Below, in pieces: positions 16,376-24,467 of a DNA stretch of 41,427 nucleotides (position 1 is the first letter of the stretch; each line of letters opens with the position of its first letter). The stretch lies in NCBI RefSeq assembly GCF_000226255.1, contig NZ_AGFG01000056.1, forward strand, positions 1-41,427, in the 5' to 3' direction. The notes below the pieces were generated by a model that searched no databases, was not told the origin of the DNA, and saw only the letters and a program-made list of their open reading frames with translations. The translations under genes were made by a program, and so were the position numbers. Origin of the DNA: Desulfovibrio sp. A2. GTDB taxonomy: Bacteria; Desulfobacterota; Desulfovibrionia; Desulfovibrionales; Desulfovibrionaceae.

Positions 16376-16405
16376 AAGGCCGCCCCCGCGAACGGGAGCG
16401 GCCTT
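16376..16405. terminator. Terminator between the flavoprotein gene and pal (serves pal)
   Basis: AAGGCCGC...GCGGCCTT stem at 16376-16405, with the core CCCC/GGG(A) also pairing. On the minus strand it is followed by GCTGTTTT, so it terminates pal, starting 22 nt after its stop codon. It may act on the plus-strand gene too. Confidence 0.75.
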
Positions 16406-16426
16406 GAAAACAGGCTGTACCGGAAA

Positions 16427-16939
16427 CTACTTGATGATCTTGAACTCGCCGCGGCGGTTCTTCGACCAGGCAGCTTCGGTGTGACCTTCCACGGCGGGAC
16501 GTTCTTCGCCGTAGCTGATCATTTCCAGCTGGCCGGCGTTGACGCCGGACATCACCAGGTACTCGTAGGCGGCGCGAGCGCGGCGTTCGCCGAGGGCCAG
16601 GTTGTATTCCTGGGTCCCACGTTCGTCGCAGTGGCCTTCCACCAGCACGCGGATCGAGGGGAACTTCTTCAGCACGTCGGCCTTCTGCTTCAGGACTTCC
16701 TTGGATTCGGCCTTCAGGTCGAACTTGTCGAAGTCGAAGTAGACCTTGGCATCGGTGATGATCTGCTGGGCCCGGGCAAGGGCTTCCAGCTGGGCACGAC
16801 GGGCGGCGTCGTCCTCGGTGGCCATGGGGGCGCTGGTGCCCTCAGGGGTGGCGGCGACCTGCTTCTTGGCGCAGCCGAAGCCGGTGGCGAGAACCAGGGC
16901 CAGAGTCAGGACAAGCCCAAAGCGCTTTGCGGTGTTCAT
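16427..16939 (-). CDS. pal: Peptidoglycan-associated lipoprotein Pal
   Basis: 170 aa. Outer-membrane lipoprotein that ties the outer membrane to peptidoglycan and receives TolB. Seen: a lipoprotein signal with Cys23 (VLATGFGC; Phe at -2 makes the lipobox slightly atypical), a short linker, then an OmpA-like domain from about 60 with VYFDFDKFDL (66-75) and VEGHCDERGTQEYN (100-113), and the NLALGERRA stretch that binds meso-diaminopimelate. Start: ATG with a perfect TAGGAGGAATCAA. Last gene of the tol set, but separated from tolB by 345 nt and provided with its own consensus-like promoter, so it can be expressed alone. Confidence 0.96.
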   Translation of the reverse strand: MNTAKRFGLVLTLALVLATGFGCAKKQVAATPEGTSAPMATEDDAARRAQLEALARAQQIITDAKVYFDFDKFDLKAESKEVLKQKADVLKKFPSIRVLVEGHCDERGTQEYNLALGERRARAAYEYLVMSGVNAGQLEMISYGEERPAVEGHTEAAWSKNRRGEFKIIK

Positions 16940-17058
16940 TTGATTCCTCCTAGACAGCTCTTCGCTCCAATAGAATTATGCAGAGAACGGTTCCTTTCCT
17001 TTATCCCTTTCCGTCGGCTTCGGCCGCAACCCTACACCCCCGGAGTGGGACAGCAGTA

Positions 17059-17086
17059 ATGGTATCTCTACGCCGTTTTTTGTCAA
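17059..17086 (-). promoter_or_regulatory. Sigma70 promoter of pal
   Basis: Minus strand TTGACA (17086-17081), 16-nt spacer, TACCAT (17064-17059). The -35 is perfect and the -10 matches 4 of 6. The transcript start would be near 17052, with a leader of about 110 nt. Confidence 0.65.
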
Positions 17087-17161
17087 GATGGGCGATTGCG
17101 GTATCTCCACTTTCCTGCACGATTTTTTTCCGATTTGGCCGATTCGGCGGGGGAAAGCCCC

Positions 17162-17206
17162 TTCACGAATGTTTCCCGCCGGTATCAGGCGTCTCTAATT
17201 CGTGAA
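17162..17206. repeat. 9-bp inverted repeat downstream of tolB
   Basis: TTCACGAAT (17162-17170) and ATTCGTGAA (17198-17206), perfect, with a 27-nt spacer. It lies 79-123 nt after the tolB stop codon. It may be part of a terminator or an operator upstream of the pal promoter; no T-run follows on the minus strand. Confidence 0.45.
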
Positions 17207-17284
17207 ACACCAGGCCCGGCGGCAGGCCGGAAGGCTGGAAAGCGGAAACAGGATGCAATGACGCGCCATCCTTTCGCATGTTTT

Positions 17285-18625
17285 CTAGTCCGGAATCATG
17301 CCCCAATCCGGAAACGAGGCGTCGCCCGAACCCGTGGGCACCCGCTTGGCGTCGCCGCCGTGCCGGGTGATCAGGTAGATCTGCTTCGCGCCGCTGCGGG
17401 TGGAGGTGAACGCCAGAAAGTAGCTGTCGGGCGCGAAGGACGGGGTTTCGTCGGTGCCGGGCCCGAAGGTGACCTGGCGTTCGGACTGGGTGACCATGTC
17501 GTACACGAAGATGCGGTGCCCGTAGTCGGTCATACGGGCAAAGGCGATCAGCGTGCCGTCGGGGCTGATGGACGGGGCGGTGTTGTAGTTGCCGGAACGG
17601 CTGATGCGCGTCACCTGCCCGGTGGTCAGATCCTTCAGGAATATCTGCGGGCCGCCCAGGCGGCTGGAGCAGAAGGCCATCTTGGTGCCGGTGGCGTCGA
17701 ACGAGGGCGAAACGTCGATGGAGGCGCTGTCCTCCAGCGGGCGTTCCTTCTGGAACACGTGGTTCAGCAGGAAGATGCCGGGGTTCTTGCCGGTGGAAAG
17801 GCTGACCGCCACCTTGTTGTCGGGCATGAAGGTGGGCCCGATGACCGTGTTGCCCGGAAACTTGATGCGCTGGGTCTGGCGGGTCAGGCGGTCCCACACC
17901 CCCAGGGCGTGGGTGCGGTCGTCCATGTGGCTGAACACGATGAACCGCGAATCGGGCGACCACGACGGGGACAGGGCCTCGCCCGGCAGGTTGGTGATCT
18001 GGCGCAGGTCGCGGCCGGTGGGCTTGCTGAGCCACACGTCCTTCTTGTTCTTGCCGCCGGCCTTCACGAAGGCCAGGGTGGACTTGAAGAACTCGCCCCG
18101 GCCGGTCAGGGCCTTCATGAGGTCGGAGCAGAAGCGGTCGGCCACGTCGGCCAGCTGCGCTTCCTGGATGTCGTAGTAGCCCTTGCCGAACACGAGCTTG
18201 CCCGAATACGCCTCGTACACGCGCAGTTCCACGAAGGGCTTGCCGGGGGCGTCGCCCTGGGGCCAGCCCGCCGTGACCACGAGGTCGGTGCCCGCGATCT
18301 GGAAGCGCTTGAAGTCGATGTCCGGGGCCTTGTAGCTCTGCAGCACCGAACCGCCCAGGATGGCCTTGGGGTCGGTCAGGCGCAGGAACGGCAGAAAGCT
18401 CAGGTTCTCGCGGATGATTTCGTTGAGTTTCGCGCCCTGCCCGGTCACGGGCGTGCCGGGCGTGGGGCCCAGCGGGTCGGCCAGGGCAAGGTTCAGGCTG
18501 CCCTGGCCGGGGCCGTAGATGTCGATCTGCACGGGGCCCGCCGCAAGGGCCGGGGCCGCCAGCGCGCAGCACACGATGAGGCACACTGCCGCCAGAAGGC
18601 GGTGGATGGCACGATGCTGTCTCAT
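17285..18625 (-). CDS. tolB: Tol-Pal system beta-propeller protein TolB
   Basis: 446 aa. Periplasmic protein that shuttles between Pal and the TolA complex. Seen: signal peptide about 1-28 (hydrophobic LLAAVCLIVCCALAAPALA), an N-terminal TolB domain (about 30-190), then PD40/WD40-like propeller blades with repeated SPSWSPDSRFIVF (217-229), VSPSFDATGTKMAF, APSISPDGTLIAF and TPSFAPDSYFLAF motifs. Length is normal. The ATG overlaps the tolA stop codon (ATGA), so translation is coupled to tolA. Confidence 0.95.
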   Translation of the reverse strand: MRQHRAIHRLLAAVCLIVCCALAAPALAAGPVQIDIYGPGQGSLNLALADPLGPTPGTPVTGQGAKLNEIIRENLSFLPFLRLTDPKAILGGSVLQSYKAPDIDFKRFQIAGTDLVVTAGWPQGDAPGKPFVELRVYEAYSGKLVFGKGYYDIQEAQLADVADRFCSDLMKALTGRGEFFKSTLAFVKAGGKNKKDVWLSKPTGRDLRQITNLPGEALSPSWSPDSRFIVFSHMDDRTHALGVWDRLTRQTQRIKFPGNTVIGPTFMPDNKVAVSLSTGKNPGIFLLNHVFQKERPLEDSASIDVSPSFDATGTKMAFCSSRLGGPQIFLKDLTTGQVTRISRSGNYNTAPSISPDGTLIAFARMTDYGHRIFVYDMVTQSERQVTFGPGTDETPSFAPDSYFLAFTSTRSGAKQIYLITRHGGDAKRVPTGSGDASFPDWGMIPD

Positions 18626-19629
18626 CTTTTTCCGATCATTTCCTGAAGGTTGAAGTTGAGCAGAAGGTCCTGGAATTCCGGGCTGGGCGGCGGCGGCAGC
18701 ATGCCGGTCTTGCCCAGCGCCTTCAGGGTCGACGAATCGAAGTCGGCCCGGCCCGAGGACTGCTCCACGTTGAAATCCTGTATCTGCCCGTTGGGGGCTA
18801 TCTTTACCCGCACCCGCACCTGAAGGTTCTCGCGGTTGGCCAGGGCGGGGAATTCCCAGTTGCTGCGCACGATCTGCATGACCTGCATGGTGTACACGCC
18901 AGCGATGCCGACGCCGCCGGAGCCTTCGCCCCCGCTGCCGTCCCCGCCGCCAGCCGCGCCTCCGCCGCCACCGCCCTTGACGGTGGCCTGCAGGGCGGAC
19001 AGGGCGTTGGCTACGTCCTTGGCCCCTGCCGCGCCGGATGTGACGCCCGCCTTGGCCTTGCCCTGTTCGGGCGCGCCGCCGGCCTTGGTCTGCACGTCGG
19101 CCAGGGCCTGCTTCAGCACGTCCTTGGGGTTGGGCGCGGGCTTCTCGTCTTTTGCGGGCGCGGCGGGCTTGGCCGGGGCGGCCGCCGTGGCGTTCTTGGA
19201 AACGTCCTTGGGCGGTTCCGGCTTGGCCGGCTTTTCGTCCTTCTTTTCGCTGATGGCCTTGGCGTCCGGTTCAGGCTTGGGCTTGGGCTCGGGCTTCGGT
19301 TCCGGCTTGGGTTCCGGTTTCGGCTCGGGTTTGGGCTCCGGCTTGGGTTCGGCCTTGGGCGCGGGTTTTTCCTGCACCTCGGGCGTGGCCACGGGCGCGG
19401 CCTTGGGCGAGGCCGCCGTGGGCGCGGGGGCCGGGGCGGCCTGCGGCTGCGCGGGGCCTGGGGCGGGCGCGGGCGGGGCCTTGGGGCCGCCGGGCGCGCC
19501 CAGGCTCACCAGGTCCACCTGCACCACGGGCATGTCCAGACGCACCGGCGGCGACGAGGGCCAGAAAAAGACCAGCAGCACGATGGCGCAGTGCAGCGAG
19601 AGCGACAGCAGAAAGCTTGTGTAGCGCAT
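18622..19629 (-). CDS. tolA: TolA / TonB-like energy-transducing protein
   Basis: 335 aa. Inner-membrane-anchored rod that transmits proton-motive force from TolQR to the outer membrane. Seen: N-terminal membrane helix (about 4-23, SFLLSLSLHCAIVLLVFFWP), a long Pro/Ala/Glu/Lys linker with tandem EPKP repeats (about 94-120), a Gly-rich stretch (about 217-245), and a C-terminal TonB-like domain (about 250-335, with VRVRVKIAPNGQIQDFNVEQSSG). The linker is Pro-rich as in TonB rather than helical as in E. coli TolA; gene order makes TolA the right name. Overlaps tolB by 4 nt. The ribosome site is modest (GGGG upstream of ATG). Confidence 0.9.
   Translation of the reverse strand: MRYTSFLLSLSLHCAIVLLVFFWPSSPPVRLDMPVVQVDLVSLGAPGGPKAPPAPAPGPAQPQAAPAPAPTAASPKAAPVATPEVQEKPAPKAEPKPEPKPEPKPEPKPEPKPEPKPKPEPDAKAISEKKDEKPAKPEPPKDVSKNATAAAPAKPAAPAKDEKPAPNPKDVLKQALADVQTKAGGAPEQGKAKAGVTSGAAGAKDVANALSALQATVKGGGGGGAAGGGDGSGGEGSGGVGIAGVYTMQVMQIVRSNWEFPALANRENLQVRVRVKIAPNGQIQDFNVEQSSGRADFDSSTLKALGKTGMLPPPPSPEFQDLLLNFNLQEMIGKR
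19264..19352 (-). repeat. Tandem 12-nt repeat coding for EPKP units in TolA
   Basis: Repeated GGCTCGGGCTTC / GGTTCCGGCTTG-type units with synonymous drift encode Glu-Pro-Lys-Pro repeats in the periplasm-spanning linker. The array could vary in length between strains by slippage. Confidence 0.75.
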
Positions 19630-19706
19630 GTCGACCCCGGCCTACCGCGCGGCCTTGCCGCGAGGGATGTGGAACCGGACCGTGCCGTCCCTTCGTGATG
19701 ACGGGC

Positions 19707-20126
19707 TCATTTCTTCTTCGGGTCCTCGCGTTCCGCCACGACGCCGAGCTTTTCGATGCCCGCCGCCTTGATGTGCCCCATCACGTCCACCACCACGCCG
19801 TAGGGCACGGCCTTGTCGGCCTGGAGGAAGAGCAGCTTGTTCTTCTCCTTGACCAGCCGTTGCAGGTAGCCTTCCAGTTCCTCGATGGTCACCTTGTACT
19901 CGTCGAGGTACATCACCCCGTCCTTGCGCACGGTGAGCAGCAGGTGGTCGCTGTCCGCGGGCAGCACCTGCACGGTGCGCGTCTGGGGCAGGTCAACTTC
20001 GAGGCCTTCGGTCATCATGGGGGCCGTGACCATGAAGATGATGAGCAGCACCAGCATCACGTCCACGAAGGGCGTGACGTTGATCTCGGCGACGAAGCCG
20101 CCCTTGTTGCCGACGGAAGCGCCCAT
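19707..20126 (-). CDS. tolR: TolR / ExbD biopolymer transport protein
   Basis: 139 aa. Part of the TolQR proton channel in the inner membrane. Seen: short cytoplasmic N-terminus, a single membrane helix about 20-38 with the essential proton-carrying Asp22 (NVTPFVDVMLVLLIIFMV), and a periplasmic ExbD domain with LPQT (47-50) and a DGVMYLDEYKV segment. The start ATG lies 3 nt after the tolQ stop codon, using a site inside tolQ. A 77-nt gap to tolA follows. Confidence 0.95.
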   Translation of the reverse strand: MGASVGNKGGFVAEINVTPFVDVMLVLLIIFMVTAPMMTEGLEVDLPQTRTVQVLPADSDHLLLTVRKDGVMYLDEYKVTIEELEGYLQRLVKEKNKLLFLQADKAVPYGVVVDVMGHIKAAGIEKLGVVAEREDPKKK

Positions 20127-20129
20127 GGG

Positions 20130-20825
20130 CTAGCCCCGATCGGCGCGGCTGGCGGGCTGGGCCGCCCCGCGGTGGGCGTTGATCTCGCGCTGCACGCGGT
20201 TCAGGAACGCGCCCGCGAAGTTGACCAGCTGCACTTCGATGCCGCTGATCATGCCCAGAAAGATGTTGTAGCCCACGGTGGCCGGGATGGCCACGAACAG
20301 GCCGATGGCCGTGGCGATGAGCGCCTCGGAGATGCCGGGGGCCACGGTGGCCAGCGAGGCGCTCTTCATCTGGCCGATGGCGTGGAACGAATACATGATG
20401 CCCCACACCGTGCCGAACAGGCCGATGAACGGGGCAGTGTTGGCCGCGGTGGCCAGGAACGACAGCGAGCCGGAAAGGCGGGTCATCTCGTTGCCCACGC
20501 CCTGGCGCAGCGAACGGCGCACGTTGTCGGCCACCACGTCGCCCGAGCTGCCCGCCTCTTTCAGGCGGTTGAATTCGGCCACGCCCTGCTGGGCCACGTG
20601 GTACAGGGGCGAGGCGGCGTCGCCGCCCAGCGACTGCACGGCCTCGCGCAGGTCGCGGGCCTTCTGGAAGCGGTCCAGGCCGTCGGCGGCCTTGCGCTGC
20701 GCGGCTTTCAGGGCAAACCATTTCTGGAACATCAGCGTCCAGCTGCCGATGGACATGAGCACCAGAAGGACGAGCACGAACTTTGCCACCAGGGTGGCCT
20801 GGGCAAGAATCGAAAGAATATCCAT
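20130..20825 (-). CDS. tolQ: TolQ / ExbB proton channel protein
   Basis: 231 aa, matching the usual ~230. MotA/TolQ/ExbB family: a first membrane helix about 12-30 (TLVAKFVLVLLVLMSIGSW) and two further helices around 120-190, with TAANTAPFIGLFGTVWGIM (about 127-145), the conserved pore Thr/Pro region, and a C-terminal helix. The start was set at the ATG of MDILSILAQATLV; the open frame continues 54 codons upstream but with Pro/Arg-rich non-family sequence. GGAG lies 12 nt upstream, a long spacing. First gene of tolQRAB. Confidence 0.95.
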   Translation of the reverse strand: MDILSILAQATLVAKFVLVLLVLMSIGSWTLMFQKWFALKAAQRKAADGLDRFQKARDLREAVQSLGGDAASPLYHVAQQGVAEFNRLKEAGSSGDVVADNVRRSLRQGVGNEMTRLSGSLSFLATAANTAPFIGLFGTVWGIMYSFHAIGQMKSASLATVAPGISEALIATAIGLFVAIPATVGYNIFLGMISGIEVQLVNFAGAFLNRVQREINAHRGAAQPASRADRG

Positions 20826-20984
20826 GACGTTGGGTGTCTCCACCGTGAGTTGAGTTGTACCGTGCGGGTGGCTGGCGGCAGGGCGTCGTTGCGCCGTGCG
20901 TGGCCGGTAGGGTGGGGGCGTGCTGCGCGGTGCTGCGGGCATTGCGGCTTGCGGCACCGTGGGCGCGTCCGGCACCCCGCCCTC

Positions 20985-21013
20985 CATTTAGTCGTCTCGG
21001 GCCAAGGATGCAA
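20985..21013 (-). promoter_or_regulatory. Candidate tolQRAB promoter
   Basis: Minus strand TTGCAT (21013-21008), 17-nt spacer, TAAATG (20990-20985). Spacing is ideal, but the -10 matches only 3 of 6. Located about 160 nt upstream of the tolQ ATG. Confidence 0.35.
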
Positions 21014-21242
21014 TGGGATTCCGGGCCCCGGTCGCGAAAAGGGGCGCACTTTTCGGCCAGCGGCTGCGGAGCGGCGCGCAGCGGAGCCCCGGCGGCCAGC
21101 GCCGCCGCCGTTCCGGACGTGCGCAAGCGCACCGTGCGCGGTGGGGCACGGCGGGGGCGCGGCAGGGTTCGCCCCCTGGCGTGCGGGGGTACGGGGCGGA
21201 TGTGCAAGGCGCGTCCCGCGCGCGGAGCACGCATGCACATTG

Positions 21243-21271
21243 TTGCAAGTGCGCCCCGGCCCGGCTACACT
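21243..21271 (+). promoter_or_regulatory. Sigma70 promoter of the TolC-family gene
   Basis: TTGCAA (21243-21248), 17-nt spacer, TACACT (21266-21271). Good hexamers and spacing in GC-rich surroundings; about 115 nt leader to the ATG at 21394. Confidence 0.6.
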
Positions 21272-21393
21272 CCGCCGCGTATCCGCTCCGGCATAATCGC
21301 AGCGGCCCCGCCCCGTTCCCGTCACGTTCAGGCGCCTTCCCGGCGCACGCCGGACACACTCCCCACTCCACGAAGCCTCCGCAAGGAGTATCC

Positions 21394-22869
21394 ATGCATC
21401 GCACCCACGTCACTGGCCCGTCGATGACGCCATGCCGCATGCGCCGCCCTGGCCGCGCGGTCCTTCTGTCCTTGGCGCTGGGCGCGGCCCTGTCCGTGTC
21501 CGGCCTGATCGCGCCGGGCATGATTTCGCGTGGCCTGGCCGCCGACACTGCGTCCGCCATGCCGACGGAGGCCGTCGGCAGCCCCGCTTCGCCATCGGCC
21601 GGTGAGCAGCCCGCCACGACCAGGGGCGGCGAGTACGACATGCGCCGCGCCGTGGAATCGGCCCTGCGCGACAACCAGGGCGTGGTGGCCGCCCGCGCCG
21701 GGCGCGATGCGGCCGAAGAGGGCCGCAAGTCGGCGCGCGGTGCCTTTGGCCCGGCCGTGTCCACCACCTACGGGTACGACCGCCTGAACGAAAAGCCCAC
21801 GTCCATGTCGCGCGAGCTGGACGACGACACCTATACCTGGACCGTGGGCGTGAGCCAGCCGCTGTTCACCGGGCTGCGGCTGCTGTCCACTTACCAGAAG
21901 GCCGCGCTGGAAACCGAGCGCCAGGCCCTGACCCTGGACAAGTCGCGCCTGGACCTTGCCGTGCAGGTGCAGGAAGCCTTCCTGGCCTACCTGAAGTCGG
22001 GCGAGAACGTGCGCAGCGCGCGCGACGCCCTGAACCGCCTGCTTGAACAGGCCAAGGTCACCCGCGCCTTCTACGACGTGGGGCTGCGCCCGCGCCTGGA
22101 CGTGCTGCAGTCCGAGGTGGACGTTTCCAACGCCGAATCACTGCTGATCACCGCCGAAAGCAACCACGCCACCCAGCATGCCCGGCTGAACACCCTGCTC
22201 ACCCTGCCCGTGGCCAGCAATGCGACCTACGTGGGCAGCCTGGTGCCCGTGGGCTTCGACATGACCCTGGAGCAGTGCCTGGAGCGCGCCTACCGCAACC
22301 GGCCCGACGTGCGCATTGCCGGCAAGGCCGTGGATATCGCGGGCAAGGACGTGCGCATCGCCGACAGCGGGCTGTACCCCCAGGTTTCGGCCAATTTCAA
22401 CTGGGCCACGGAGGGCGACCGGCCGGAGGCGTCGGGCAGCACCCTGAGCCCCACCGGGTTCAGCCAGTGGTCCACCGGGCTGAAGGCGGAGTGGAGCGTC
22501 TTCGAGTGGGGCAAAACGTGGTATTCCGGCCAGCAGGCTCGCCAGGTGGAAACGCAGGTACGCGCCGAAGAGGCCAACCTGCGCCACGAGGTGGCCTACG
22601 AGGTGCAGTCGCGCCTGCTGACCCTGACCGACTCCTCCAAACGCATCGTGGTGGCCACCAAGGGGCTGGTCCAGGCCGAAGAGGCCTACCGCGTGGCCGT
22701 GGCCCGCTACCAGGCCCAGGTGGGCACCAACACCGACGTGCTGGACGCCCAGGCCAAGCTGACCGCCGCCGAGGCCACCCTGACCGGGGCCAAGGCCGAA
22801 TACCTGGACGCGCTGTCCAAGCTGTGGGCCGCCATGGGCGAACTGAAGCCTTCGCTCGTCGACGGATAG
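21394..22869 (+). CDS. TolC-family outer-membrane efflux / type I secretion channel
   Basis: 491 aa. Outer-membrane trimeric channel used by RND efflux pumps or type I secretion. Seen: a signal peptide about 1-50 (hydrophobic AVLLSLALGAALSVSGLIAPG, cleavage after GLAA likely), then two OEP repeats with long heptad helices: VAARAGRDAAEEGRKSA near 99-115, a first helical hairpin ending YDVGLRPRLDVLQSEVD (about 226-242), and VAVARYQAQVGTNTDVLDAQ (about 436-455), which repeats that G-x-x-x-x-x-DVL-x-x-x pattern. Start: ATG after GCAAGGAG; the upstream frame is non-family. No inner-membrane pump or adaptor gene is adjacent; it is divergent from tolQRAB, an envelope-gene pairing. A perfect palindrome follows the gene. 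Confidence 0.9.
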   Translation: MHRTHVTGPSMTPCRMRRPGRAVLLSLALGAALSVSGLIAPGMISRGLAADTASAMPTEAVGSPASPSAGEQPATTRGGEYDMRRAVESALRDNQGVVAARAGRDAAEEGRKSARGAFGPAVSTTYGYDRLNEKPTSMSRELDDDTYTWTVGVSQPLFTGLRLLSTYQKAALETERQALTLDKSRLDLAVQVQEAFLAYLKSGENVRSARDALNRLLEQAKVTRAFYDVGLRPRLDVLQSEVDVSNAESLLITAESNHATQHARLNTLLTLPVASNATYVGSLVPVGFDMTLEQCLERAYRNRPDVRIAGKAVDIAGKDVRIADSGLYPQVSANFNWATEGDRPEASGSTLSPTGFSQWSTGLKAEWSVFEWGKTWYSGQQARQVETQVRAEEANLRHEVAYEVQSRLLTLTDSSKRIVVATKGLVQAEEAYRVAVARYQAQVGTNTDVLDAQAKLTAAEATLTGAKAEYLDALSKLWAAMGELKPSLVDG

Positions 22870-22894
22870 CGCGCGCCGCGCTCGCGGAAATTCC

Positions 22895-22924
22895 AAGGCC
22901 GCCGGGGGTACCCCCGGCGGCCTT
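22895..22924 (+). terminator. Perfect palindrome after the TolC-family gene
   Basis: AAGGCCGCCGGGGGTACCCCCGGCGGCCTT-type symmetry spans 22895-22924 without a mismatch (15-nt half AAGGCCGCCGGGGGT). No long T-run follows (CGTCATG), so termination may rely on the very stable stem. Confidence 0.65.
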
Positions 22925-22969
22925 CGTCATGCCGTGCGCACGCATTTCACGGCTTTTTTCGGCAGGGTC

Positions 22970-23002
22970 TTGACATGGGGGCATCCAAACAGTAACCATT
23001 AC
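22970..23002 (+). promoter_or_regulatory. perR promoter with Fur/PerR-like operator
   Basis: TTGACA (22970-22975) is a perfect -35; at 18-nt spacing AACCAT (22994-22999) can act as a weak -10. That -10 overlaps GTAACCATTAC (22992-23002), a short inverted repeat with 4-nt arms in an AT-rich tract running to 23013. The overlap suggests autorepression by PerR; the motif is not verified against a known Desulfovibrio PerR box. Confidence 0.5.
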
Positions 23003-23025
23003 CAATAAACTATGTGAGGTTCCAC

Positions 23026-23424
23026 ATGCCCCAGCAGTCTCCACAGACCCGGATGACCAAACAGCGGATGGTCATCCTTGAAGAACTGCGCCGCGTGCAT
23101 ACCCACCCCACGGCGGACGAGATCTACGGCATGGTCCGGCAGCGCCTGCCGCGCATCAGCCTTGGCACCGTGTACCGCAATCTGGATCTGCTGGCCGAAT
23201 CGGGCGACATCCTGAAGCTGGAATCGGCCGGGTCGCAGAAGCGCTTCGACGGCAACGTCACCCCCCACCAGCACGTGCGCTGCACCCAGTGCGGCCGGGT
23301 GGGCGACGTGGTGGAGCCCGTGCGCGTTCCGGACATTTCAGCGGCGCGCGCCCCCGGCTTTCTGATCCTTTCCGGGCGCATCGAGTTCGAAGGGGTGTGC
23401 GAACAGTGCGCCTCGCGCAACTGA
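23026..23424 (+). CDS. perR: PerR, Fur-family peroxide-responsive repressor
   Basis: 132 aa. Fur-family winged helix (about 8-75: MTKQRMVILEELRRVHTHPTADEIY, ISLGTVYRNLDLLAESGDI) and a C-terminal dimerisation/metal domain with HQHVRCTQCG (about 82-91) and CEQC (126-129), giving the two CxxC pairs of the structural zinc site. Family members sense peroxide through Fe-catalysed oxidation; context with rubrerythrin and Rdl supports PerR over Fur or Zur. Start: ATG with GAGG 6 nt upstream; a GTG 12 nt earlier (23014) is possible. Promoter and operator-like sequence lie just upstream. Confidence 0.9.
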   Translation: MPQQSPQTRMTKQRMVILEELRRVHTHPTADEIYGMVRQRLPRISLGTVYRNLDLLAESGDILKLESAGSQKRFDGNVTPHQHVRCTQCGRVGDVVEPVRVPDISAARAPGFLILSGRIEFEGVCEQCASRN

Positions 23425-23791
23425 GCCTTCGGCATCGCCGAGGCCAGAACTGCATGGACGCCCTTGCGCCGGGCGGGCAGTAACGGTACGTCACGCATGG
23501 TGAGGCCGTTGCGCGGCAGAACGATGCGTGGTGGCCTTCCTACGGATTGAGCGCACGAACCGCGCGCACAGGTGGTGCTTGCGCGCCAGGCATGCTGACT
23601 TGGCCGGGCTGCCCCCGGCCAGGCAGGGCCCTGCCGGTGCGACGCCCGAATCCCGCGACAGAATCCCAGTGTTCAGGCGCACGCCCACGGGCGCGGCGCT
23701 TCATATTTCACGGCGCGCCGACCGCGAGGCCGGGCGTCTCTGGCTACCTCCCCTTTCCACCCGGAACGAAACGACAACACAAGGAGCAGTC
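23425..23791 (+). other. perR-rbr intergenic region (367 nt)
   Basis: Unusually long if perR and rbr are co-transcribed. Contains a hairpin TGGCCGGG (23601-23608) / CCCGGCCA (23614-23621) and the self-complementary GGCAGGGCCCTGCC (23622-23635). No convincing promoter was found; TCATATTTCA at 23701-23710 is the only AT-rich -10-like word. The open frame from 23528 lacks family sequence. Confidence 0.5.
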
Positions 23792-24367
23792 ATGAAGGCC
23801 CTGAAAGGCACCAAGACCGAACGCAACATCCTCACCGCCTTCGCCGGTGAATCGCAGGCCCGCAACCGCTACGACTATTTCGGCGCCCGCGCCAAGAAGG
23901 ACGGCTTCGTCCAGATCGCGGACATCTTCGCCGAAACCGCCAGCCAGGAAAAGGAACACGCTAAGCGCCTGTTCAAGTTTCTGGAAGGCGGCGAGGTGGA
24001 GATCGTCGGGGCCTTCCCGGCCGGGGTCATCGGCGACACCCACGCCAACCTCATCAGTTCGGCGGCGGGCGAAAATCACGAGTACACCGAGATGTACCCC
24101 TCGTTCGCGCGCATTGCCCGCGAGGAAGGCTTTGACGAGATCGCCAAGGTGTTCATGAGCATCGCCGTGGCCGAGGAATTCCACGAACGCCGCTTCCTGG
24201 GCTTTGCCAAGAACGTCAAGGAAGGCCGCGTGTTCGTGCGCGAATCGTCCGTGGTGTGGCGCTGCCGCAACTGCGGGTACCTGCACGAAGGCAACGAGGC
24301 CCCGCACCTGTGTCCCGCCTGCGCCCACCCGCAGGCGCATTTCGAGCTGCTGGGCATCAACTGGTAA
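23792..24367 (+). CDS. rbr: Rubrerythrin
   Basis: 191 aa. Non-haem di-iron peroxidase reducing H2O2 in the cytoplasm of anaerobes. Seen: a ferritin-like four-helix domain with iron ligands E20 ([11 protein letters not shown]), E53xxH56 (QEKEH), E94 and E97 (GENHEYTE) and E128xxH131 (AEEFHERRF); then a C-terminal rubredoxin-like Fe(SCys)4 domain with C158xxC161 and C174xxC177. Length matches D. vulgaris rubrerythrin. Start: ATG after AAGGAGCAGTC. Followed by rdl; with perR upstream this reproduces the rubrerythrin operon described in D. vulgaris Hildenborough. Confidence 0.97.
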   Translation: MKALKGTKTERNILTAFAGESQARNRYDYFGARAKKDGFVQIADIFAETASQEKEHAKRLFKFLEGGEVEIVGAFPAGVIGDTHANLISSAAGENHEYTEMYPSFARIAREEGFDEIAKVFMSIAVAEEFHERRFLGFAKNVKEGRVFVRESSVVWRCRNCGYLHEGNEAPHLCPACAHPQAHFELLGINW

Positions 24368-24467
24368 ATCGTCGCGCGGTGGGCGCGGGCGGCCGCGAAC
24401 CAGTGTGACCGGCGTGCCAGGCGCGCCGGAGTCAGTACGGGCCGAACTCCGGGGGGAAGGAGGCGCA

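Larger units (their letters stand above)
16940..17284 (-). other. tolB-pal intergenic region with pal leader
   Basis: 345 nt. Contains the pal promoter (17059-17086) and a leader of roughly 110 nt, plus a 9-bp inverted repeat (17162-17170 / 17198-17206). A T-rich stretch CGATTTTTTTCCG lies at 17120-17132 on the plus strand. No gene seen. Confidence 0.55.
20826..21393. other. Divergent tolQ / tolC promoter region (568 nt)
   Basis: Contains the tolC promoter (21243-21271) and a weaker tolQ candidate (20985-21013). Very GC-rich, with GGCGGCCAGCGCC-type repeats at 21080-21115 (AGCGGCTGCGGAGCGGC, GGCCAGCGCCGCCGCC). No gene seen. Confidence 0.55.

Noticed and set aside
19264..19352. CRISPR-like or regulatory repeat array
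   Set aside because: It is the coding sequence of the EPKP linker of TolA; there are no spacers and the period is 12 nt.
20826..20987. 54-codon extension of TolQ
   Set aside because: Pro/Arg-rich, no signal or family similarity, while the chosen ATG gives the standard TolQ N-terminus and length.
23528..23791. 88-codon upstream extension of rubrerythrin
   Set aside because: A consensus AAGGAG site precedes the ATG at 23792, which gives the exact rubrerythrin N-terminus and length.
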